From: Chitinophaga japonensis
GTDB taxonomy: Bacteria > Bacteroidota > Bacteroidia > Chitinophagales > Chitinophagaceae
NCBI RefSeq assembly: GCF_007830125.1
Contig: NZ_VLLG01000004.1
Location: 310,001-374,000, forward strand
DNA length: 64,000 bases
Reading direction: 5' to 3'
Of this stretch, positions 25,719 to 32,644 are shown piece after piece. Position 1 is the first letter of the stretch; each line of letters opens with the position of its first letter. Made by a program: the position numbers and the translations under genes. The notes beneath the pieces were generated by a model that made no database searches, was not told where the DNA came from, and saw nothing but the letters and a program-made list of their open reading frames with translations.

Positions 25719-25736
25719 AATTTATTTGGGAAGTGG

Positions 25737-28448
25737 TTAACGGCCCTTCCCTATATTAAAAAGTACGCTGCCATAAATTATTCGGGGAACGAGGGAGTAT
25801 ATATTCCTGTTAGCAGCGGTGTTTGTAATATTATCAAATGACAGGGATGATGTATTCAGTAGATTGGTGCCCCGTATTTCGAAGCTATATTTCGTATTAT
25901 GCCGGGGGGTGAATATAACCACTGCATCCAAAAAATCTGATCTCAGGTTAGGCCATCTAATTTCTTCAAATGATATTCTGGCCGTTACTGATTTTACCGG
26001 GGATAGCTTTACAGATATTTTATTCTGTAAAATCAGGGGATTAAAACTGGAGGACTTATTATTACCAGCCAGCGCAATTTTGTTGAATTTTGACTCTACA
26101 CTGAAATTGAACATTTTGTCAAACGCCGTCACTATAAATCCGCCCACCCCGTAATTATAAACATTGTCAGACCTGATTGGCGCATTATTAACACGCCTGT
26201 TTATGCTAATGTCAGAAAAGCCGCACCTCAACCCTGCCCTGCTTTTTAGTGTATAAATGAATTTATCGAGCACTGCATTGATATTCATATTGGCATTAGT
26301 AACATTTGCAGGCGTCCTGTTATAGATATTTAATAATTCATTTACCTGATAGTTAATGATATAGGGAGAAGTGCGCCATCTGAAATCTCCACTAACCAAA
26401 AGATTCAGGTATTTTTCCCTGCTGAAATAAACATAAGCAATATTTATAGCGGCCTCCCGGCTGATGTTATATTCTGGCTTATTGGCTAAAACATTCCGGT
26501 AATCAGTAAACACCCATCCTGTGTATAAATCAGTGGGCGACGATACAAGTGTATTCAATACTGCTGAAAGTGAAAGCCTGCTTGTACGTTTAAAATTTAC
26601 CCTGGCAGCTATCGCTGGCTGCAGAAAAAACACGCTCAGGGACTTATGCTGTGCATTTATTTTATTCCGCCATTGTAACTGTATGTTATTGGCGGACAAA
26701 GCGGCAGTTACCTTTACTTTATTATTAAAAGCCATTTCATTCCTGGCTTCCAAAGCATATTGTGTTCTTTTAAAATGCAGGTCATTCCTGTAGCTGGCCT
26801 CTTCTATTCTTTCGGTGCCATTTACATAAATATCGGATCTTACAATCGCTTCATCAGTTGCCAGTGTCATACTGGCTTCATAGCTGTGTTTACCTCTTAC
26901 CCCCATGTAATGCCCTCTGAACGAGCTACGATATTGCGGGAGCTTAAACTGTTGTATTAATCCGGATAGCGAGTCTTTTCCGGCAAACAGCAGAGTGTAC
27001 CTGTCTGCACTGTCTGAATGTAGTAATAATGTTTGTTCCGTATTAATGGACGTTCTTTCATACTCAAGATTTATTGCGGTAAAGGCGGACAATCTTCTTA
27101 AATAGCCTAGTTTGATAAATGCTGTTGCTGCATGCTCTCCGGCCATTCCGTTAATAGTTTCTATCCTTTCCGCCACACTGCTTACCAGTCCGGTATTGCT
27201 GTAGGGATCATTTACCGCATACAGGCCTGTTAGTCTTACAACGGAGAGGCTGTCAGGGGCATATTCCAGCCTGGACCGCAGCAATGACTGTTTTGAATGA
27301 TACATATTTTGCCCCGACTCGCTTATCTGTAATATCGAGTCCTGCAAAAAATACCGGCTTAATGAGTAAACATTACCGGTATTACGGTCCCGCTGCAAGT
27401 ATCCATAGGCATTCAGCTTTAGCTGGCTACTAAACGTATGATTTACCTGTACAGCGCCCAGGCGGGCCCGGTTGTTCAGGTACCTGTTTTGATCAACATT
27501 AGGTACAAAAGGCTTTGGAATATCAACAGGAAGCGTTAACGGATTATCTTCAGCGCGGCTTTGGGGGTTGTCAACTTCCCGGATGTTCAGATTATATTTC
27601 GCCTCATCCAGGGTTTCTATACCTACATTATTGATATTGCCTATTACTCCTAATCTCGTTTTGTTTAAGAAAGAAAAAAGCGTTGTATTGGCAATATACC
27701 TGTCCTTTATTCCGCCACCCATACTTCCACTGCCAAAAACATTGGCTGCCAGCTTCTTTCTGAAGTTAAAATTAAGTACTACTTTATCCGATCGCTGTAT
27801 TCCTTTTAAAAGTTTTTCCTCGTTAAAGTTTTCAATGGCGTCCACCTTTTCTACAAGGCCAGGGGTTATGTTTTTTGAAAGCACCTTATAAGTTCTGGAA
27901 AAAAAATCCTCTCCGTCAATAAGTATCCTGTCTATGCTTTTACCATTAAATGTAATGGTCCCATTGTCACTTACCCTTATTCCCGGAAGTTTTTTTAACA
28001 CTTCTTCCATATTTCTTTCCGTTCCATCGCTAAAATGGCTGAGGGTGTAAGAAGTTGTATCATTTTTGAACTTTACAGGAGTAAAATCCTTCACAATCAC
28101 TTCCCGGAGATGAATATCCCTGGGCGTGAGAACAATGCTTAGAGGAGCCGGGGCCGCATTCACCTGAATGCTCACAGCTTCATATCCCAGCATGCTTATA
28201 TTTAAAAGGTAATTACCATCAACAGGCACATTCAGCTTAAAATACCCGTTTGCATTGGTTTGGGCAAACGCAATTATTGCAGCGTCTTTGTCCAGGCTCC
28301 TGATTGTAACAGTAGCATAGGGCAAAGTTTCTCCTTTTACAGATTTCACAGTGCCTTCAATTTTTTTATCCTGAGGGAAAACGTTACTATAACTTAATAA
28401 AGCCAAGAGCGTCAGGCGCCACTTTAGCCTGGGAATTGTTATCTTCAA
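25737..28448 (-). CDS. TonB-dependent-receptor-like outer-membrane protein with CarboxypepD_reg domain
   Basis: This roughly 903-residue protein has a signal peptide, an N-terminal carboxypeptidase-regulatory-like domain (about 28-110, KIEGTVKSVKGETLPYATVTI), a plug region (about 130-240, MEEVLKKLPGIRVSDNGTI and RILIDGEDFF) and a large barrel. The only credible start is TTG at 28448; the next ATG lies well inside the protein. That TTG follows the GLPGLI stop codon by 3 bases, suggesting translational coupling. Receptors of this class paired with GLPGLI proteins are common in Bacteroidota. The ligand is unknown. Codon use is noticeably more AT-rich than the flanking GC-rich genes, which suggests acquisition. 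Confidence 0.88.
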   Translation of the reverse strand: MKITIPRLKWRLTLLALLSYSNVFPQDKKIEGTVKSVKGETLPYATVTIRSLDKDAAIIAFAQTNANGYFKLNVPVDGNYLLNISMLGYEAVSIQVNAAPAPLSIVLTPRDIHLREVIVKDFTPVKFKNDTTSYTLSHFSDGTERNMEEVLKKLPGIRVSDNGTITFNGKSIDRILIDGEDFFSRTYKVLSKNITPGLVEKVDAIENFNEEKLLKGIQRSDKVVLNFNFRKKLAANVFGSGSMGGGIKDRYIANTTLFSFLNKTRLGVIGNINNVGIETLDEAKYNLNIREVDNPQSRAEDNPLTLPVDIPKPFVPNVDQNRYLNNRARLGAVQVNHTFSSQLKLNAYGYLQRDRNTGNVYSLSRYFLQDSILQISESGQNMYHSKQSLLRSRLEYAPDSLSVVRLTGLYAVNDPYSNTGLVSSVAERIETINGMAGEHAATAFIKLGYLRRLSAFTAINLEYERTSINTEQTLLLHSDSADRYTLLFAGKDSLSGLIQQFKLPQYRSSFRGHYMGVRGKHSYEASMTLATDEAIVRSDIYVNGTERIEEASYRNDLHFKRTQYALEARNEMAFNNKVKVTAALSANNIQLQWRNKINAQHKSLSVFFLQPAIAARVNFKRTSRLSLSAVLNTLVSSPTDLYTGWVFTDYRNVLANKPEYNISREAAINIAYVYFSREKYLNLLVSGDFRWRTSPYIINYQVNELLNIYNRTPANVTNANMNINAVLDKFIYTLKSRAGLRCGFSDISINRRVNNAPIRSDNVYNYGVGGFIVTAFDKMFNFSVESKFNKIALAGNNKSSSFNPLILQNKISVKLSPVKSVTARISFEEIRWPNLRSDFLDAVVIFTPRHNTKYSFEIRGTNLLNTSSLSFDNITNTAANRNIYSLVPRIIYGSVLFNIGKGR

Positions 28449-28451
28449 ATA

Positions 28452-29261
28452 TCAATATAATTCTATTTCAGGGTAAAATTTTATTTCAACCGTGCCATCA
28501 TTTTCATTGGCAACCGTCTGCATATAGGTTACGTACTTATTTTTCTTCTCAGTGTTCTGTTTTCTGTATTCCTCCCTGGTTATTGTCGTATGCCCGGTCA
28601 TTTGGCCGGCATTCAGCTTTTTATCCGCTGCATGGGATGGTATCTCTATTTCTTTAAGTGTAAACAGAAAATCCTTTTGGCTATCGGAAGCTTCCAGTAT
28701 AGCGCCCGGCAATCCCCATAATTTCCATGGTCCAATGCTTACAGGAATTTCGGGAGCAAACCAGGCCATCCAACTCCTGCCTAGAAAATTGGCAGTGGCT
28801 TTCACGCAAACGTATTTACCAATGTTCTTTTTCTGGTTGCTTATATTCCAATCAATTTGATCAAGCTCTTCTCCTATGTAAACAAATGTCGATTTGTTCC
28901 AATATGATTCCCGGCACAAAATTTTTCTTTCCGGTATATTTTTAAAATAAAGCCATCCGGTTGTATCCCGGTTCGGACGGGATACTTTTATCCGCTCTGT
29001 TCCTTCCGGCCCTACTCTTACTTGCGTGATCGTTTCATTTTGAAGCTGTTGATACAATGAAACAGTATTGTTGAAATACAATATACCTTCTTCATTTTCA
29101 TACTCAAAAGGATAGCCGTTTTCATTTGGAGGCGAGGCGAGGGCAAGCCTGCCGGATTGTGCATAATATTTTATTACGCCGTATTGCTGCGGATAGGCGC
29201 TCCGGGTACAGAGCATTAGCCAGATGCCAATGCCAAGGGTTATCAGGAATTTATTTTTCAT
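28452..29261 (-). CDS. GLPGLI-family periplasmic protein
   Basis: This 269-residue protein has a signal peptide (MKNKFLITLGIGIWLMLCTRSAYPQ). The family hallmark appears as LWGLPGAILEASDSQKDF at about residues 183-200, a variant of the GLPGLI motif, after a beta-rich region with WFAPEIPVSIGPWK. GLPGLI proteins are of unknown biochemical function but are habitually encoded next to TonB-receptor-like genes, as here. It lies 42 bp downstream of the small Cys-peptide gene and 3 bp upstream of the receptor start, giving a three-gene AT-rich operon. Confidence 0.9.
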   Translation of the reverse strand: MKNKFLITLGIGIWLMLCTRSAYPQQYGVIKYYAQSGRLALASPPNENGYPFEYENEEGILYFNNTVSLYQQLQNETITQVRVGPEGTERIKVSRPNRDTTGWLYFKNIPERKILCRESYWNKSTFVYIGEELDQIDWNISNQKKNIGKYVCVKATANFLGRSWMAWFAPEIPVSIGPWKLWGLPGAILEASDSQKDFLFTLKEIEIPSHAADKKLNAGQMTGHTTITREEYRKQNTEKKNKYVTYMQTVANENDGTVEIKFYPEIELY

Positions 29262-29303
29262 ATAGGGATTGTATTAAAAAGAATGCTTCTCCAGGAAGTA
29301 ATC

Positions 29304-29567
29304 TTATGGTTCCGCTGGCTCCAGAACGGCATCACAGCCGGCACCTGCAATTTTTCCTGCTGTTGCGCAGTTTGACGCAGTACCGGAGGCGCTTGTACCA
29401 TTGCCGCAGTCAAGCGTAACAGTACAATCAAAAAGGGGCTTATTTTCTTTTGTTTCTACTTTTACTGTTTTTACCGGGATTTGAGAATCGGTTTTCTTTT
29501 CTTCGTTAGCAAAGGCAACGGCTGATAAAGCCAGGCAGCATAGGGCTGAAAAAATGAGCTTTTTCAT
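29304..29567 (-). CDS. Small secreted four-cysteine peptide
   Basis: From the ATG at 29567 this encodes 87 residues: a Sec signal ending around AVAFA (residues 1-20), a Lys/Glu-rich linker, and a C-terminal segment with C48, C54, C67 and C78 separated by small residues (Gly, Ala, Ser, Thr). Four cysteines suit two disulfides or a modified peptide. It is the first gene of the GLPGLI/receptor operon, so it may be the exported substrate, ligand or signalling peptide of that module. No modification enzyme, peptidase transporter or known precursor leader motif is visible nearby. No family is recognised. Confidence 0.65.
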   Translation of the reverse strand: MKKLIFSALCCLALSAVAFANEEKKTDSQIPVKTVKVETKENKPLFDCTVTLDCGNGTSASGTASNCATAGKIAGAGCDAVLEPAEP

Positions 29568-29751
29568 AATTGTTAAATTTTGAGGGTTGAAGTTTAGGGT
29601 TAAAATCATCTCCTGAAGAAGCTATATGTAAAATACAACTTTTTTTGAAAAAAGCTAATATTAATATTCCCTTAAATAAAAATTATTTTTTCCCCCCTTC
29701 ATCAAAAGGAATTAACTTGAATGCAGTTAGCCGTTTAACCTAATTCATCTT

Positions 29752-30678
29752 ATGCATTACCCTACAACACGATCAACATTGGTCGTTTCCCTTTTTGCTT
29801 TTGTTGTTTTCTGTAGCTGTCAAAAGGAACAACAAGCCCCGGCCCCTTTACCGGCACAACAGGACGTCAGCCAGGTGCGCATCCGCGCGCAACTGGATTC
29901 CACTATCAGTAATTGGAACAAGCATGCCGTGGTGGATATCAGGCTCACCGGGTACCGGTTTCTTGAAACGCCTGTAAGCGCGCAGCAATTGAGCGATGTC
30001 AGGAAACAATTAATGGACGGTAACAACCTGGTCCCCTATTTTGACGGCGAGCATGCCTCATCTTTTCGTTTAAGCTCCATCAGCGAGCGGAATGAAGAGT
30101 CCCTGCGTACAGCCGGCGAGCAGGACGGTTTGAGCCTGCGCGCGCAACTGGGCCAGGCGCTGGATACCTTGCTGCGGGCAGGCCAGGGACAAGTGGAGCT
30201 GCAATGGACCAGCCAGGGCAGGCGGTTCACCACCTTGTGCGTGTATAACGAGCAGGGGCTGGTATATGATCATATGCTGGCCAATCTTTTCCTGGTGGAA
30301 GATGAAACGGAATCGGAGGATGCCAATCTCCGGAAAACTTACACTGCCACAGTAAGGAACATCACCATCAAATGGATCTGGGGCAGCACCCGCGGCAAGG
30401 TGATCATCAAGCACAGCATCCTGGTGGATGGTGGCCGGATCACGTCCAACTGGGGCAGCTCCGAAGCCTGGATGAGCGCGGGCAGCGCTGCTGCTAAAAA
30501 GAACAGCTACAAGCGTTACAACACCTACGCGCAGCTTACCTGGGCTTATGGATGGGCTACCCCCACCGCCAGCTTCAAATTCTCCTACAGCGGCAAGCCC
30601 GCCAAATGGAGCGTTTCCATGAGCGGCGTCGGTTCCAAAGGCAGTGGCTCCGGTATCCACACTTATTATTTAAACTGA
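29752..30678 (+). CDS. Lipoprotein of unknown function
   Basis: The 308-residue protein has a lipoprotein signal ending in FCSCQKEQ (about residue 23) and a proline/glutamine-rich linker. An all-alpha or mixed N-terminal half (about 40-200) precedes a strand-rich C-terminal domain (about 205-308: ATVRNITIKWIWGSTRGKV, WAYGWATPTASFKFSYSGKPAKWSVSMSG) with many Ser, Gly and aromatic residues. No domain is recognised. It is transcribed divergently from the Cys-peptide operon, and its own GC content is back to the genomic level. It ends at a strong hairpin terminator. Confidence 0.7.
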   Translation: MHYPTTRSTLVVSLFAFVVFCSCQKEQQAPAPLPAQQDVSQVRIRAQLDSTISNWNKHAVVDIRLTGYRFLETPVSAQQLSDVRKQLMDGNNLVPYFDGEHASSFRLSSISERNEESLRTAGEQDGLSLRAQLGQALDTLLRAGQGQVELQWTSQGRRFTTLCVYNEQGLVYDHMLANLFLVEDETESEDANLRKTYTATVRNITIKWIWGSTRGKVIIKHSILVDGGRITSNWGSSEAWMSAGSAAAKKNSYKRYNTYAQLTWAYGWATPTASFKFSYSGKPAKWSVSMSGVGSKGSGSGIHTYYLN

Positions 30679-30717
30679 TTGCTTAAATTTCCATCTATTT
30701 ATTCACTGGCTAACTGG

Positions 30718-30751
30718 AAAGCATGTACGCTATAAGAAGCGTACATGCTTT
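30718..30751. terminator. Bidirectional rho-independent terminator
   Basis: A perfect 13-bp stem (AAAGCATGTACGC / GCGTACATGCTTT) with an 8-base loop and flanking T/A runs on both strands lies between the convergent lipoprotein and P1-peptidase genes. It can serve transcripts from both sides. Confidence 0.85.
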
Positions 30752-30762
30752 TTCCATACCCG

Positions 30763-31902
30763 CTACTCTCCCTTCACCCGCCCATACTGCCGCAATATCT
30801 CCATTACCCGCTCCACCGGCAACGCTTCGATCTTGTGCCCGTCCTTGCCAATGGTAGTGGTAGCGGCAAACAGTGAGTTGATGATCGCCTCCTCCGTAGC
30901 TTCAATAGCGGCCATGAACAACGGAGTTACAAATTCATTATGCAGTACCGGCACCGTCTGTACCGGCTGGTCTGCCACATAGGGCACGCGCGCGGCGCCG
31001 GCGGTGGAAAAAGCGATCACGTAATCCCCGCTGCCATTGGAGGCAATGCCGCCGGTCCTGGCCAGTCCCATAAAAGCCCTTTTAGCCAGGCGCTCCAGGT
31101 TGCGGCTGTCCAGTGGCGCATCCGTTGCTACCACCATCATGCAGGAGCCGTCTACCATGTTGTTCAACTGATCGCTCAGGTAGTATTTGCCCAGCTCCTG
31201 TCCTACCGGTGCGCCGGCAATTTGCAGCACGCCGCCGAAATTGCTCTGCACCAGCACCCCCACGGTATACCCGCCCAGCTTTGCGGGCAACAGCCGCGAT
31301 GCTGTGCCGATGCCGCCTTTAAAGCCAAAACAGATGGTGCCTGTGCCGGCGCCCACGCAGCCTTCGGCAACGGGCCCGCTTTGCGCACTTTGGATCGCCT
31401 GCAGCACATCCGCCTTGCGCACGGGCGTGGACCGGATATCATTTAACCAGCCGTCGTTGGTTTCCCCTATCACAGCGTTCACAGACTGCACGGACTCGTT
31501 CCCTGGTTGCTGCAGCGTGTATTCGATCACGGCTTCTATGGCGGTAGCCACGTTCAGCGTGTTGGTAAGCACCACGGGTGTTTCCAGGTTGCCCAACTCC
31601 GCTACCTGCGTGCTGCCGGCCAGCTTGCCAAAGCCATTGCCCACGAAGATGGCGGCCGGCACCTTCTGTTGGAAGATGTTCCCGTCATGCGGCAATATGG
31701 CCGTTACACCGGTACGTATACGGTCTCCTTTCACCAGGGTGGCGTGCCCTACCTTTACGCCCGGTACATCCGTAATAGCATTCCATTTCCCGGTGGGCAG
31801 CACGCCGATGGTGATCCCCCGGTCCCGGGCGCGGGTCACGGTTTGGGCGTGGAGGGTGTGTGCTGCAACAAACAACAACAGGCTGGTTAAAATGATACGC
31901 AT
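30763..31902 (-). CDS. P1-family (DmpA/BapA-like) aminopeptidase
   Basis: The 379-residue protein has a signal peptide (MRIILTSLLLFVAAHTLHAQ), so it acts in the periplasm. It follows the DmpA layout: ITDVPGVKVGHATL near the N terminus, VPAAIFVGNGFGKLAG, and the autoprocessing site DGSCMMVVATDAPLDSRNL. Cleavage before Ser253 would produce the N-terminal nucleophile, matching the Gly-Ser bond of DmpA. Substrates of the family include N-terminal D-amino acids and beta-peptides. It is the last gene of a minus-strand series with a TonB receptor, a GLPGLI-like protein and a two-component system. Confidence 0.93.
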   Translation of the reverse strand: MRIILTSLLLFVAAHTLHAQTVTRARDRGITIGVLPTGKWNAITDVPGVKVGHATLVKGDRIRTGVTAILPHDGNIFQQKVPAAIFVGNGFGKLAGSTQVAELGNLETPVVLTNTLNVATAIEAVIEYTLQQPGNESVQSVNAVIGETNDGWLNDIRSTPVRKADVLQAIQSAQSGPVAEGCVGAGTGTICFGFKGGIGTASRLLPAKLGGYTVGVLVQSNFGGVLQIAGAPVGQELGKYYLSDQLNNMVDGSCMMVVATDAPLDSRNLERLAKRAFMGLARTGGIASNGSGDYVIAFSTAGAARVPYVADQPVQTVPVLHNEFVTPLFMAAIEATEEAIINSLFAATTTIGKDGHKIEALPVERVMEILRQYGRVKGE

Positions 31903-31908
31903 GAACCT

Positions 31909-31949
31909 TTATTTTTTCAGAAGATAGGTAATAAGATCTGAAAAAATAA
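31909..31949. promoter_or_regulatory. Perfect 13-bp inverted repeat before the P1-peptidase start
   Basis: TTATTTTTTCAGA (31909-31921) and TCTGAAAAAATAA (31937-31949) are exact reverse complements around a 15-base spacer. The repeat fills the gap between the GLPGLI-like stop (31959) and the peptidase ATG (31902), ending 6 bases before the ATG. In RNA it would form an AT-rich hairpin; in DNA it would be a symmetric operator. Either reading could uncouple the peptidase from the upstream genes. Confidence 0.5.
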
Positions 31950-31958
31950 GGGCTTTTC

Positions 31959-32627
31959 CTACTGCTGCACCACTTTCATATCTGCCGGCGGCTGTACTTC
32001 CTTTTCCGTTACGGGCACAAATTCCACGCTGGTGGCCATGAGGGTCACCAGCCTGCTCTCCAGCCCCAGCACCACTCCCCTGTTCGTATACACGCCAATG
32101 GGACTGCCGGCTTTTACGGGCAGCGCGGTGGTGTACCATACCGTTTGCGTACCGCCTTTTTTAGCTTTCACTACCAGCTTTTTGCAGGTGTAGCCCAGTA
32201 TTTGGCGGGTGCCGGCGCTTTCGCTGACCTTTTCTTCTGCCGCGGCTTCGCTGAGCTTTTTCTCTACAAGGACCGGAGGTTCCTGCGCTTTGTTCACCCA
32301 CCACAGGATACCCTTTTCCAGGTCCAGGTATCTTTCAGTGCCTTCTGAGGAGGATACCGTTATTTTGGTGCTCACCCCGTCCTGCTCTTTGTCCACCGCA
32401 TCGTCCAGGAAGGTTTTTACGCGCTGTCCCTTGTATACCAGCACGGCGTTTTCGGTGCTGCTCTCGGGCACCAGGTCCTTGTACTGCTGCTGGTCCGGCT
32501 TGAGGGCGGCGTGCAGGTGATAGGTGATCTCGTAGTGGATCTTTCCCTGTGTGCTGTCCTGCGCGGCGCCGGTTTTAAAAAGCAATCCCAGCCCTGCTGT
32601 GATCATGAGTGTTCTGTACATATTCAT
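31959..32627 (-). CDS. GLPGLI-like secreted protein
   Basis: The 222-residue protein has a signal peptide (MYRTLMITAGLGLLFKTGAAQ). Its layout is that of GLPGLI/DUF4412-type proteins: GKIHYEITYHL at the start, a middle region ending ILGYTCKKLVVKAKKGGTQTVWYTTALPV, and IGVYTNRGVVLGLES where the GLPGLI motif usually falls. The motif itself is degenerate, so family assignment is moderate. It lies 17 bp downstream of the TonB receptor gene and is probably cotranslated with it, mirroring the receptor/GLPGLI pair at 25737-29261 with opposite gene order. Confidence 0.7.
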   Translation of the reverse strand: MNMYRTLMITAGLGLLFKTGAAQDSTQGKIHYEITYHLHAALKPDQQQYKDLVPESSTENAVLVYKGQRVKTFLDDAVDKEQDGVSTKITVSSSEGTERYLDLEKGILWWVNKAQEPPVLVEKKLSEAAAEEKVSESAGTRQILGYTCKKLVVKAKKGGTQTVWYTTALPVKAGSPIGVYTNRGVVLGLESRLVTLMATSVEFVPVTEKEVQPPADMKVVQQ

Positions 32628-32644
32628 ATGATTTAGTGTGATGA

